Shown here: piece after piece, positions 46,354 through 57,231 of the stretch
Position numbering within the stretch: position 1 is the first letter of the stretch
Layout: each line of letters starts with the position of its first letter
Source of the DNA: Lamellibrachia satsuma
Taxonomy: Eukaryota > Annelida > Polychaeta > Sabellida > Siboglinidae
Direction of reading: 5' to 3'
DNA length: 64,000 nt
NCBI GenBank assembly: GCA_033239005.1
Contig: BSQZ01000004.1
Location: forward strand, 16,094,507-16,158,506
Program-made: the position numbers and the translations under genes
The notes under the pieces: generated by a model
Database searches by the model: none
What the model saw: only the letters and a program-made list of their open reading frames with translations
Told to the model about the DNA's origin: nothing

Positions 46354-49300
46354 ATGGACAAAATACTACCGCCAACGTCGTTTGATTTCAACAAGCCTGA
46401 AACGTGGTTGGAATGGAAGAAAAGATTTGCAAGATACCGATCTGCTTCCAAATTGAATGAAGAAAGCCAAGAAAGGCAAGTAGACACCCTTATCTATGTG
46501 ATGGGTCAAGAAGCAGAAAATGCATTTGGGCAGCTGAATTTGACAAATGAAGAAAGAAAGGATTATAATAAAGTAGAACAAGGATTTGATTCATACTTCC
46601 AGCCTAAAACGAACACAATACATGAAAGATGCAAATTTGGACAGCGTGTTCAAATTGAGGGTGAGCCCAATGAAGCATATATCAGAGCACTGCATGTTAT
46701 GGCAGAAAGATGTGATTATGGACACAATAAAGACACATACATTCGTGATAGAATTGTCAGTGGCATTTTGGACAAAGATCTGTCACGTGAATTGCAAATG
46801 GAAGAAAACATCACATTGGCTACGGCAACAAATAAAGTGAGAACTAAAGAACTCATTCTAGCACAACAGAGAGAAGAAAATCAGGTTGCACCTAGAACAG
46901 AGGTCCATTATGTGAAGTATAAGGACAGTAAGAGGTCGCCTGGTGCTAATGTTTACTCAAGGGGGAAGAGCGGACCACAACCGAGTGGCCTTAGAGGCGC
47001 CCCCTCGCGGTCTTCGTGGCACCAGTATGCATCTCAAAACTGTCGATACTGCGGAACAAGCCATAAGCCTAGAATGTGTCCTGCCTATGGCAAAACATGT
47101 AACTTGTGTGGGAAACGGAACCATTTATCCAAAGTCTGCAAAAGCAAACAAGTGAATGAAGTGTCAAAGACATATTGGATCAACATACTAACGCAAAACG
47201 ATTCAAAAGACTGGATAATTGCACTTACGATGCCCAATGAGAGAGATGCACGTTTCAAAGTAGACACTGGGGCTCAATGCAATGTGATTCCCCTGGACAT
47301 CTATAGACAGATGAAAGGTGAAACAACCAAGCTAAAACCATCCAGTGTCAAACTAACATCCTATAGTGGACACCACATTGAGGTTGTTGGGATGGATCAA
47401 CTTGACGTTACACATCGGGGGCAGAAACACTGTCTCCCATTTCAAGTTGTGAAAGGAAATGTTTCGCCACTTCTAGGTCTGGTGTCAAGTGAACTGATGG
47501 GGTTGGTTGTCAGAGCAGATGAAGTAAAAGAAAAGACACTGAAAGAAGAATACGCAGATGTGTTTGAAGGCACAGGTAAACTCAGCATGAAACACACCAT
47601 CAGATTGAAGGAAGGAGCGCAGCCGACAATTTGTGCACCGAGACAAGTTCCACACGCACTCAGAGAGAAATTGAAGGAGGAACTAGATCGCCTAGAAGCA
47701 GAACACATCATTGCTAAAGTTGAAGAACCGACTGAATGGGTGAATCCAATTGTCAACGTACTGAAACCCAACAAGCAACTCAGAATTTGCCTGGATCCGC
47801 AGAAGTTAAACGAAGCAATCATGAGAGAGCATTATGCGCTGCCAATAGCATCAGACATATTTGCGAGAATCAGTGGAGCAAAAGTGTACTCGACACTTGA
47901 TGCAACTGCAGGGTTTCACCAGATTGAGCTAGAAGAACAAAGCAGCTATTACACGACATTCATTACTGCATATGGCAGGTACATGTACCTTAGGTTGCCA
48001 TTTGGAGTGAAGTCTGCACCCGAAGTGATGCACAATGCGATCAGTCAGATATTTGATAGCATTGAAGGGGTTGAATGCTACATCGATGATATTCTGGTCT
48101 GGGGAAGAGATCAGGCAGAACATGATGAAAGACTTAGAAAAGTTCTTCAGAAATGCAGGGAAGAAAAACTTTCCCTCAATAAGGAAAAATGCAAAATCTC
48201 ACAGCCGACAGTAAAGTTCATTGGTCATGAATTGAGCAAAGGACTGGCACCTAGTCGGGATCGGGTCCAATCCGTTGTTGAAATGACAACGCCACAAACA
48301 AAGGAGGATGTACAAAGGTTCATCGGATTTGCGACATACTTGAGCAAGTTTTGTCCAAAACTTTCAGAAGAGACAAAACCACTGAGAGAAGTGCTAAGAA
48401 AGAACATACAGTCCTTCTGGGAAGAACCACAACAAGAAGCTTTCAAAAAAGTCAAGGAACTAGTGACTCAGGCACCAGTACTCAATTTGTTTGACCCAGG
48501 AAAAGACATCACACTGACAGTTGATGCTAGTAGCACCAGCCTGGGAGCAGCCTTGCTCCAAGATGGAGGTCCTGTTGAGTATGCTGCTAAAGCTCTCACG
48601 GGGGCACAGATCAATTATGCACAAATCGAAAAAGAATTGCAAGCTATAGTGTTTGGTTGTGAAAGATTTCACAGCTACATCTATGGCAGAGAAGTGACCG
48701 TGGAGACAGATCACAAACCATTGATCGGCGTCTTCAACAAACAAATTGACACGGCTTCACCACGAATTCAAAGAATAATGCTGAAGTTACAGAGGTATGA
48801 TTTCAAGCTGGTCTACAAGCCAGGAAAAGATCTGTACATTGCAGATACGCTGAGTCGGACATGTCAGCTAGAACGACAATCCAGACATGACGAGCGAGAA
48901 GAAGAAGATGATCCATTGAAGGACATTTGTGCCGTCATAATCCATTCAGAGAAGTCCAGGAAGACATATAGAGATGCAACACGGCAAGACCCACAGTTGC
49001 AAGATCTCCTGGTGCATGTGAAGAAGGGATGGCCGAGTGCGAGGAAACACTGCACTTCAAGTAGCAAACCATACTGGGACGTCCGCACTGAGATCAGTGA
49101 ATGTGACGGACTGCTCTTCAAAAGCGAGCGCTTGATAGTACCAACATGCATGAGATCAATCATTCTGAAAGATCTCCACTCGGCACATCAAGGCATTGTC
49201 AAAACGGTAGAGAGAGCGAAGACGTCACTGTACTGGCCGGGGATGCAGAAGCAAATAGCTGATCTGATTGAAACATGCGACATCTGTCAAGAGAACAGAT

Positions 49301-50331
49301 CAACAAATCGACATGAGCCACTAATGCCTCAAGAAGTGCCTGCTTATACGCAACAGAAGATAGCAGCCGACCTGTTCACGGTTGGTGGAAAAGACTATAT
49401 GGTGAGTGTCGATTACTACAGCAAATGGATCAACATCACTGAACTGAAAGCAACGAAGAGCGCAGATATCATCGAGGCACTCCAGAGACAGTTTGCAGAT
49501 TTTGGAATACTGGAGGAGCTGGTATCAGATAATGGCCCTCAATTCGGCAGCTGGGAGTACAGGTTGTTTATGCAAAGCTTGGGAATTGTCCACAGGACAT
49601 CAAGTCCTACATATGCACGGGCAAATGGACAAGCAGAGAGAATGGTTCAAGTCGCTAAGAACCTGATCAAGAAGTCGAGTGCTGAAGGAACATCGTATCA
49701 TGTGGGACTTCAAGAAATCAGAAACACTCCAATAACAAACGGAATGTTAACGCCAGCTCAACTGTTGCAAGGTAGGACTCTTAGAAGCAAGATTCCTGCA
49801 CCTGAGAAAGCACTATTTCCGCATACTTACGATCAGGCGAGGGTCAAGCAGGCACTACAAAAGAAAATCAATGATCACAAGTTCTACCACGACAAAAAGG
49901 CAGGTCCGGAGAAAGAAATCCTGAAGCCGGGAAATCAAGTAAGGGTACACCTGCAAGGCAAGTGGAAAAGAGCAGTTGTCAGCAAGCACCTGCCTGAACC
50001 AAGATCATATCAAGTAGAGACTGATGACGGAACGCGATACCGTCGCAATCGGATGCACATAAACCGCAACTATGGCTTACCGATGGCACGACGCGAGCTG
50101 TTTCGTACAATGCAAGCGACAGCTCCGAACACTGTCAGTGATGCGTCCACGGCCACTAGAGATATCGCGCGACCACCCGAGATGAGTCAACCTTCGCGAC
50201 CACCTGAGATGAGTCAACCATCGCGACCACTTGAGATGACACAACCGATATCTCAACCGGCATCGACGAGTGACCGAGTTTACACCCGACGTGGACGAGA
50301 AGTCAAACCACCGCAATGGACAAAGGACTAG
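46354..50331 (+). CDS. gypsy-1 Gag-Pol polyprotein
   Basis: One open frame of 1325 residues. Gag fills about residues 1-225. Two zinc knuckles follow: C230-x2-C233-x3-H237-x4-C242 and C249-x2-C252-x4-H257-x4-C262. Aspartic protease has DTGA from residue 304. Reverse transcriptase has YIDD at 576-579. RNase H begins near TVDAS (Asp724) and includes TDHKPL. Integrase has the HHCC finger (HSAHQG...CDICQ) and a catalytic triad at Asp1006, Asp1059 and Glu1095 (35 residues between the last two). A Pro-rich tail with three RPPEMSQPS-like repeats ends the protein. Gag and Pol share one frame, so no frameshift signal is needed. Start chosen at the first ATG after the likely primer site. All catalytic residues are present, so the element may be active or very recently so. 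Confidence 0.95.
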   Translation: MDKILPPTSFDFNKPETWLEWKKRFARYRSASKLNEESQERQVDTLIYVMGQEAENAFGQLNLTNEERKDYNKVEQGFDSYFQPKTNTIHERCKFGQRVQIEGEPNEAYIRALHVMAERCDYGHNKDTYIRDRIVSGILDKDLSRELQMEENITLATATNKVRTKELILAQQREENQVAPRTEVHYVKYKDSKRSPGANVYSRGKSGPQPSGLRGAPSRSSWHQYASQNCRYCGTSHKPRMCPAYGKTCNLCGKRNHLSKVCKSKQVNEVSKTYWINILTQNDSKDWIIALTMPNERDARFKVDTGAQCNVIPLDIYRQMKGETTKLKPSSVKLTSYSGHHIEVVGMDQLDVTHRGQKHCLPFQVVKGNVSPLLGLVSSELMGLVVRADEVKEKTLKEEYADVFEGTGKLSMKHTIRLKEGAQPTICAPRQVPHALREKLKEELDRLEAEHIIAKVEEPTEWVNPIVNVLKPNKQLRICLDPQKLNEAIMREHYALPIASDIFARISGAKVYSTLDATAGFHQIELEEQSSYYTTFITAYGRYMYLRLPFGVKSAPEVMHNAISQIFDSIEGVECYIDDILVWGRDQAEHDERLRKVLQKCREEKLSLNKEKCKISQPTVKFIGHELSKGLAPSRDRVQSVVEMTTPQTKEDVQRFIGFATYLSKFCPKLSEETKPLREVLRKNIQSFWEEPQQEAFKKVKELVTQAPVLNLFDPGKDITLTVDASSTSLGAALLQDGGPVEYAAKALTGAQINYAQIEKELQAIVFGCERFHSYIYGREVTVETDHKPLIGVFNKQIDTASPRIQRIMLKLQRYDFKLVYKPGKDLYIADTLSRTCQLERQSRHDEREEEDDPLKDICAVIIHSEKSRKTYRDATRQDPQLQDLLVHVKKGWPSARKHCTSSSKPYWDVRTEISECDGLLFKSERLIVPTCMRSIILKDLHSAHQGIVKTVERAKTSLYWPGMQKQIADLIETCDICQENRSTNRHEPLMPQEVPAYTQQKIAADLFTVGGKDYMVSVDYYSKWINITELKATKSADIIEALQRQFADFGILEELVSDNGPQFGSWEYRLFMQSLGIVHRTSSPTYARANGQAERMVQVAKNLIKKSSAEGTSYHVGLQEIRNTPITNGMLTPAQLLQGRTLRSKIPAPEKALFPHTYDQARVKQALQKKINDHKFYHDKKAGPEKEILKPGNQVRVHLQGKWKRAVVSKHLPEPRSYQVETDDGTRYRRNRMHINRNYGLPMARRELFRTMQATAPNTVSDASTATRDIARPPEMSQPSRPPEMSQPSRPLEMTQPISQPASTSDRVYTRRGREVKPPQWTKD

Positions 50332-50391
50332 AACTGTGTACTAGAACTGAACACCACGAACTTTAGTTAGACAACCTTAAAAAAAGGGAGA

Positions 50392-50533
50392 TGTCATATA
50401 AAGTGGTGCTAAACATTTGATGAGACACGAAAGTGAGAAACGGAAGTTGACGTCCATATTTTGATCTTGTAATTTGTGTTCATTAAACAATGTTAATCAA
50501 AGCCATCCGTCTTTAATAACTAGACATATGACA
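50392..50533 (+). repeat. gypsy-1 3' LTR (142 bp)
   Basis: Matches the 5' LTR apart from the 5-bp length difference. Preceded by the polypurine tract. Confidence 0.92.
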
Positions 50534-51340
50534 ATGTGGTGAATTAGCAGTTGGTAATACTGAAAAAGCCAATGAATTAAATGGAAAATGTTCGTCTGTG
50601 TTCACTAAGAACGATGGGACTTTGCCAGAACTGAACATGCGTACACATTTTCAGTTATCTAATATTAAGCTCTATCCAGTGCTTGTGCATAAATTCACAT
50701 GTAAGCTGCCACAATAGTTAAGCCGTAGCCCGCATGGCATACCATCCGCTGTAGGCCCTACTTAAATGTCTTTCGTATGAACTGTGTACTCCACTGAATA
50801 TTATTTTCAAAATGTCACTCGATAGCAGTACGTCTTTCGCTCTGGAAATCGGCGGACATCACCCTTAGTTACAAGAAAGGAGATGCATCGCAGACATATA
50901 ATTACCGCCCTATTAGCATACTACCCTCAATCGATCCCAGAGCTGCAGCTACTGAACTGCAGTAAGTTTGTGGGTTAAGGCTGTAGACTCAAAACGGTTC
51001 GTTGACACAGTGTACATCGACTTTTCCAAAGAGTTTGATACGTGTGATTTTCTCATCCTGGGAAGAATAAGCACACTTTGTTCAGAAAAGGAACTAATTT
51101 AATAAAATTATTAAGATACACGCACAACACGATACAGACTACGCGATCCGACTGGAACCACTCCTGTTCGATCTCGTCTCTCATGCAGGGAGCATGCCTT
51201 GTCTGACTGTCACACTCCTCCCCATTTAGGCATACAACAGAGAAGTATGTACTGTAACTTCATTCATTAATAAGTATGCAATGTCTCTGATTAGTCTCAA
51301 TTCTACGCATCGTATATTATTAATAACTCAATGTATATGG

Positions 51341-51598
51341 TGTGGCGCCGACGTCTACAAGGACAGATGTACCGGAAGTGACTTTTAGAGCATTGATTGT
51401 TATCATCCGTAACGACGTGTTCTCGCCAAGTGATTCTATGTTATCGATAATTATGTTTATTACGGTAGCATGTTACGCTACATTATATATGTGAATTACT
51501 ACATGTGTTGTGTTCTTTTCTATTGATATTTCGTTGATCACAACAAACGACTTTTAGTGTTTTGCAAACAGTTTATTTATAATCACTCGAACACTAAA
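51341..51598 (+). repeat. gypsy-2 5' LTR
   Basis: TGTGGCGCCGACGTCTACAA...CACTAAA. No difference from the 3' LTR was seen. Confidence 0.95.
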
Positions 51599-51599
51599 T

Positions 51600-51617
51600 T
51601 GGTGACCCTGACGTGAT
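51600..51617 (+). promoter_or_regulatory. gypsy-2 primer-binding site
   Basis: TGGTGACCCTGACGTGAT lies two bases after the 5' LTR. CsRn1-clade elements are known for a tRNA-Trp primer with a very similar site; the assignment here is by resemblance. Confidence 0.7.
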
Positions 51618-51628
51618 CACAAAACATC

Positions 51629-52390
51629 ATGGCCGAAGCGACGTTCACTAACGCTGTGAGCATAAAAATTCCTCCCTTCTGGACGGAAAATCCGCGATTG
51701 TGGTTTGCACAAATTGAAGGACAATTTACGGCAATGCGCATAACACAACAAGAGACCAAGTTCGGTCACATCATCGGTGCGCTAGCTCCATCAGTCGCAG
51801 CTGAAATAGAAGATGTGATTCTCGAACCGCCAGCTGAGAATCAATATGATGCTCTAAAAAACGCTCTCATTACACGCCTGGGTGTTACAGAAGAAGAAAG
51901 GATGGATCGGTTGTTAACTGGCGTCTCTCTAGGAGATCAAAAACCATCATCTTTACTTCGTCAAATGCAAAGACTGAGAGGTACTGGAGCCGCAGCGTTA
52001 AACGACATCGTTTTTCGTCGTCTATTCCTCACTCGTCTCCCAGATCACGTTCAAGTAGCTTTGGCCACGCGTGCCAACGTTCCACTGACTGAATTGGCAA
52101 CACAAGCAGATGTCATGATGGCTGTGGGCAACCGAGTGAATTGTAACACCCTTGAAGCGGATACCTCTACACAAAAGCCTTCACTGTCTTCTCTGTCTTC
52201 AGAAACACTCCTCGAAATCGACTCACTCAGAAGAGAAAATGCAAGACTGCGGAACCAAGTAGAGCAACAGAACGTACCTCGACATACCAGTGACAACCAA
52301 CTGTGTTGGTTTCATGCTAAGTTCGGTACCAAAGCTCGTAAATGTCGATCGCCGTGTTCTTGGTCGGGAAAAGCCAAAGCTGCCCACTAG
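51629..52390 (+). CDS. gypsy-2 Gag
   Basis: 253 residues. The N-terminal [20 protein letters not shown] block is the typical capsid start of this clade. The C-terminus carries a C226-x2-H229-x9-C239-x3-C243 finger (CWFHAKFG...KCRSPCSW), the unusual CHCC form, instead of the usual CCHC knuckle. The stop overlaps the start of Pol by 49 bp in the -1 frame, suggesting programmed frameshifting. Confidence 0.93.
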   Translation: MAEATFTNAVSIKIPPFWTENPRLWFAQIEGQFTAMRITQQETKFGHIIGALAPSVAAEIEDVILEPPAENQYDALKNALITRLGVTEEERMDRLLTGVSLGDQKPSSLLRQMQRLRGTGAAALNDIVFRRLFLTRLPDHVQVALATRANVPLTELATQADVMMAVGNRVNCNTLEADTSTQKPSLSSLSSETLLEIDSLRRENARLRNQVEQQNVPRHTSDNQLCWFHAKFGTKARKCRSPCSWSGKAKAAH

Positions 52391-55300
52391 TGGCGAATAG
52401 TGGATGCAGCCATGTTTCTCGCCTACTTTACCTCACCGATCATGCATCCAAAACGCGTTTTTTGATCGACACGGGTGCAGAGGTCAGCGTTTTTCCAGCA
52501 ACAAGTCGCGAAAAACTCGAGAGTAAACAAGGTCAACCGTTGGTAGCAGCCAATGGTTCGAGAATTGCAGTATATGGAGAACGAAACATCTCCCTTGACA
52601 TTGGATTTCAACGTAACTACACCTGGAAATTCCAAATTGCAGACGTACGCATGGCGCTCATTGGTGCTGATTTTCTTCGCTCCAATGGAATCGTTGTAGA
52701 CATGAAGAACAACCGTATAATAGAAGCTGCATCATTTGCACACGTGTCTCTTCAAACTACAGCACTACAACCTCTCCGACTGCATTTCCTCAAATCACCA
52801 TCAGAATATGAAACCATTCTGACTGATTTCCCGTCTCTTACGCGAACAGACTTTGCCACAACACGCTCAAAGCTTCATGTATCGCACTCTATCGAAACCA
52901 AAGGTCGTCCTGTCTTCGCCAAGGCTCGTCGCCTGGCACCTGAAAAGTTGACGATTGCTAAACGCGAGTTTGAAACGATGTTAGACATGGGAGTGATTAG
53001 AAGATCGTCCAGTGCGTGGTCTTCTCCTCTACACATGGTCCCCAAGAAAGGAGTTGGACAATGGCGTCCATGTGGTGACTATCGCGCTCTTAACGACATC
53101 ACAGTCCCTGACCGCTATCCGATCCCACATCTACAAGACTTTACAGCGAAACTGGCAGGAGCGAGAATATTCTCCAAAGTTGATCTCGTTCGCGCATATC
53201 ATCAGATTCCAGTGGCGGCTGAGGATATCCAAAAGACAGCGATAATCACACCATTCGGGTTGTTCGAATACGTACGAATGCCATATGGTCTGCGGAATGC
53301 TGCACAGACATTCCAAAGATTCATGGACGATGTATGTCGTGAATTAGACTTCGTCTTCGTGTATTTAGATGATATCCTGATAGCCAGCAGATCAGAGGTT
53401 GAACACAGAGAATATCTACGTCGCCTCTTTGAAACGTTAGCCGAGCATAACGTGGTTCTGAATCCGGCTAAGTGTGAATTTGGCGCGACAAGTCTGGAAT
53501 TTTTGGGACATAACATTGACTCGTCAGGTGCCTCCCCTGCCAGACAGAGTTCTGACGGTGAGAGACTTCCCTAGACCGACCAACACGCGTTCACTTCGAG
53601 AATTTCTCGGTCTCGTCAACTTCTACCACCGCTTTATACCACGTTGCGCGCAGATCTTGCACCCTCTTCATCGACTGTTGTCAGCAGACGCTACAGATGA
53701 AAAGAGGTCAACTGCTACAAAGAAGGACATCACATGGACAGAGGAATGTGAGACTGCTTTTGAGGCAAGCAAACGAGCGTTGGCCGATGCAACGATGCTC
53801 ACTCATCCCCATCATGATGCACCAACCAGCATTACTTCTGATGCATCTGACGTTGCTGTGGGAGCGGTGCTTTCTCAACTGGTTCGTGGACAATGGCGAC
53901 CCATTTCCTTCTTCTCAAGAAAGCTCAAACCACCAGAGACTCGCTACAGTACATTCGACCGTGAACTGTTGGCCGTGTATCTATCTCTTCGCCACTTCAG
54001 ATACTTTGTAGAAGGGCGAGAGTTTCATGTCAACACAGATCATAAACCGTTGACCTACGCCATCAGCAACCCCTCTGACAAACATTCGCCTCGACAGACG
54101 CGCCACCTATCGTACATTGCTGAATTCACTACCGATCTCAGATATCTCAAAGGAGAAGACAACGTGGTTGCTGATACACTCTCAAGAGCTGAACTGTGTG
54201 ATCAGAATAATGCCATTACATCGTCTGCAGTCGACTACGAAAGAATGGCACAGTTACAACGAGAAGACGACGAAACGCCGGCCTATCGTACGGCTATCAC
54301 TGGGTTGCAACTCATAGATCTGCCACTTCTCGATTCAACTGATACGCTGTTGTGTGATATCTCGCAAGGATATGCTCGACCTGTTGTGCCACGTGTCTTA
54401 CGTCGAGACATTTTCGATCAGTTGCACAATCTTTCTCATCCTGGTGGCAAAGCAACCAAACGCCTGGTTTCTGCCAGATTCGTGTGGCATGGTCTCAATC
54501 GAGAGGTTACGCAATGGGCGCGGAACTGCTGTTCATGTCAACAGTCGAAGATTCAGCGACACATCGCTTCTCCTGTTCACAAGATTGACATTCCCGATCG
54601 CCGTTTTGATGCAATTCATGTTGACATTGTAGGCCCACTTCCTCATTCGCAGGGATATAATTACCTGTTCACAGTGGTGGATCGCTTCACCCGTTGGCCC
54701 GAAGCTATACCAATGGTCAATGCAACTGCTGAATGTTGTGCTCGCGCTCTTCTCGACCAATGGATCTCACGATTCGGGGTTCCGTCGACAATCATTTCGG
54801 ATACAGGACGACAGTTTGAGTCCAATCTCTGGACGGAGCTAATGAAAATCATGGCATGCACTCGTGTTCGAACGACATCTTATCACCCGCAAGCCAACGG
54901 CATGGTCGAGAGATTCCATCGTCAACTCAAGTCATCACTGAAAAGTCGTCTCGAAGCAGCTGCTAACTGTTGGATCTTGGTGCTTCCGACAGTTCTACTC
55001 GGGATACGTGCTGCTGTGAAGGAAGATCTAGGATGTTCCTCGGCCGAACTAGTGTTTGGTATGCCACTGCGTTTACCTGGACAGTTCTTCGAACAACTAC
55101 CCGCTGGACACGTAGACGATCCAGCCGCGTTCCTCCCACGTCTGCTATGCGAGATTTGCGACCTACCATTCCGGAACATCATGGTTCACACAGAACTGCT
55201 GTTCCCACTGCGTTGACATCAGCGACACACGTATTCGTTCGACATGATGCACATCGCACCCCTCTGCAGCAACCGTACGATGGCCCGTTTCTCATCCTTC

Positions 55301-55473
55301 AACGGAACGAGAAGTTCTTCGTCTTGGATTACAACGGCCGACATGAAACTGTATCCATTGACCGACTGAAACCGGCGTTCCTAGACACTGATATTATAGG
55401 AGCTCTTCCACCACAGCTACCTACTACTAGAGGTGGCCGAGTTGTACGGGTACCAGTTCGATATCGACCTTGA
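52342..55473 (+). pseudogene. gypsy-2 Pol, two frameshifts
   Basis: Protease ([15 protein letters not shown]), RT ([25 protein letters not shown]), RNase H (SDASDVAVGAVLSQ; NTDHKPLTYA), the integrase HHCC finger (HNLSHPGG...CCSCQQSK) and the core (HVDIVGPLP, ISDTGRQFES, NGMVERF), ending in a basic tail around HRTPLQQPYDGPFLIL. The frame changes near 53530-53545 (after GHNIDSSG, before [14 protein letters not shown]) and changes back near 55135-55160 (after PAAFLPRL). Pol is -1 relative to Gag at the start. Everything else is open, so only these two indels disable it. Confidence 0.9.
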
Positions 55474-55502
55474 ACCCGTACTCAAGCTCTGGGGGGAGGT
55501 TC

Positions 55503-55760
55503 TGTGGCGCCGACGTCTACAAGGACAGATGTACCGGAAGTGACTTTTAGAGCATTGATTGTTATCATCCGTAACGACGTGTTCTCGCCAAGTGATTCTA
55601 TGTTATCGATAATTATGTTTATTACGGTAGCATGTTACGCTACATTATATATGTGAATTACTACATGTGTTGTGTTCTTTTCTATTGATATTTCGTTGAT
55701 CACAACAAACGACTTTTAGTGTTTTGCAAACAGTTTATTTATAATCACTCGAACACTAAA
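55503..55760 (+). repeat. gypsy-2 3' LTR
   Basis: Same 258 bp as 51341-51598, preceded by the polypurine tract and followed by the ATGG duplication. Confidence 0.95.
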
Positions 55761-56056
55761 ATGGCTTCTTGCCTAAAAAGAATTATTAAAGGAGTTTTTT
55801 CTACAAAGTCTTCATTTTTAAACTGAACGTATTCAACAGTATCACTAACTATCTTCACAATGTTTTTCCTAATCACTTCTGTAATGTTCTGGACTGCATT
55901 ATATTACTTTGGACAATAATACATACTAAGGACTTGTGAGTAAACAGGCCGGGAGTGTTGCGTGAAACTGGAGTGTGCGAAGCGGCGTGATTCAATGAAC
56001 ATAATCATGTTCGTTGCAAGTTAACCACGACTTCGGTGTGTCTTCATATTATTATA
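55761..56056. other. Possible partial LTR of gypsy-3
   Basis: AT-rich; the end (CTTCATATTATTATA) directly precedes a primer-site-like TGGTGGCAGC. No second LTR was found, so the limits are unknown. Confidence 0.4.
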
Positions 56057-57231
56057 TGGTGGCAGCAAGAGCGAATCTACGTCTAGGAGACAGGCGATGG
56101 AACCGAAACCGGTACTTTGTCGCCAAAAGGGCGCAAAACTAACTACGAACATTGATGATTGACATTGAGCCTTGAGGTCACGCCGATGAAATTAAATCGG
56201 AAACAACGTAATTCGATGCATAGTAGCTTCGCTAAACCTGTGCGTAGCTTAGGCTAAATTAGCGGTGCAACTGACTGTGTAAAACCGAATATACTGTATA
56301 TAGCCACATAAAGTTGGCTACTACTTGACAATATCTGGTCGTATCACAAATTCTTTCAGGCAAAGTGTACGAACGCAGTAATACAGGAAGCGATGACAGT
56401 GAACGAACTCGATGACACGTTTAAGAATGTGCGACGTCATATACAGGGATTCCCCATCTACAAAGAGGGTCCGGCGAGTGACGCAAAAATAAACAAAGAA
56501 CAGCTGATCGTGTCAACAAAAGCATTGGTGTAGATATAGAAACAAACTGACTATCGATATCAAACGCTGATTGTAACAAATGTCAAATAATTATAATGAC
56601 GGACAATCATAACACGCCGTACATGAACTGGTCGAGTCCAGACTTGCCGGGAACATTTAAATTGTTCAAACAGAAGAGTGAGATCTTCTTTACGGTCAGG
56701 GATATAAAGCCAGAAAAGAGATTTAGCCATATGCTCTTGTATGTTGGCGATGAAGGGTTAAGAATGTTCAACTGATGGACATTATCTGATAGTGACAGAG
56801 AAAAACCAGATGTGTTATGGACCAAGTTTGAAGAACACTTAGAGACCAGGGTCAATTTCAGAGTACAAAGGTACTACCTACAAAGGCTTAGCCAAACCGA
56901 AGGAGAATTGATCGACTTTTATATGACTCGATGCAAATTGCAAGCGCTCAAATGTAAATTCAACCATGCAAGGAAGAAAGGCTCATTGAGCAGCTGATAG
57001 TGGGCATGAGGCTGCCTGAACTACAGAAAGAACTGCTCGCAAAAAATGAGAATTTGACACTAGACCAAGCTTTGAACATCGGAAGAACACACGAAGCGTC
57101 GATCAGTCACATATCACAATTAAGAGGAATACAGACTGGGACTGGTGTGCATTCATGCGGTAGACAGCATGCCATGAAGGAAAGATGCCCAGCTCATGAC
57201 ATACAAGCACAGTTTTTATTGGTTACTACTA
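56057..57231 (+). pseudogene. gypsy-3 Gag remnant
   Basis: A primer-site-like TGGTGGCAGCAAGAGC starts at 56057. Gag begins at ATG 56596 (NTPYMNWSSPDLPGTFKLF) and continues as DVLWTKFEEHLETRVNFRVQ, QTEGELIDFYMTRCKLQALK and then, after a frame change near 56970, MRLPELQKELLAKNENLTLD and ALNIGRTHEASISHI. A TGA interrupts it at 56773. It stops where the pogo-like element is inserted; no Pol is found beyond. The blocks match Gag of K02A2.6-type gypsy elements. Confidence 0.75.

Larger units (their letters stand above)
46140..50533 (+). mobile_element. Complete Ty3/gypsy LTR retrotransposon (gypsy-1)
   Basis: Bounded by TGTCATA...TATGACA LTRs and a perfect 5-bp duplication ATGTG (46135-46139 and 50534-50538). 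It contains a single uninterrupted Gag-Pol frame and a polypurine tract (AAAAAAAGGGAG at about 50380-50391). No env-like frame is present. It is inserted in the linker between the endonuclease and RT of the older LINE. Confidence 0.95.
42559..51240 (+). pseudogene. Old plus-strand LINE split by three insertions
   Basis: Pieces in order: ORF1-like FAEITAKAVVKSFEE and KASIVVTGVPYIETHTKQE (42559-42825); further ORF1-type sequence to about 43900; endonuclease LFRCDRNN, VRVCLPENLSTVEAVCIDLK and NNNNSVILGDFNLPFIHC (44080-44400); ITENALTHHVNFRTRG and CASDHVALVLSQSI (45287-45455); linker DSSAFYKYINYRRVSKD (46060-46115); EKANELNGKCSSVFTKNDGT (50560-50625); RT SLWKSADITLSYKKGDASQT and NYRPISILPS (50835-50930); VYIDFSKEFDT (51010-51045). 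It is interrupted by a hAT element, a GC-rich microsatellite and a gypsy element. Many stops. Confidence 0.85.
51341..55760 (+). mobile_element. Young Ty3/gypsy element of CsRn1 type (gypsy-2)
   Basis: LTRs of 258 bp appear identical. The 4-bp target duplication is ATGG (51337-51340 and 55761-55764). A TGGTGACCCTGACGTGAT primer site follows the 5' LTR and resembles the tRNA-Trp-type site known for CsRn1 elements. The polypurine tract GGGGGGAGG is at about 55491-55499. The CHCC Gag finger also supports CsRn1. Pol carries two frameshifts. Confidence 0.93.
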
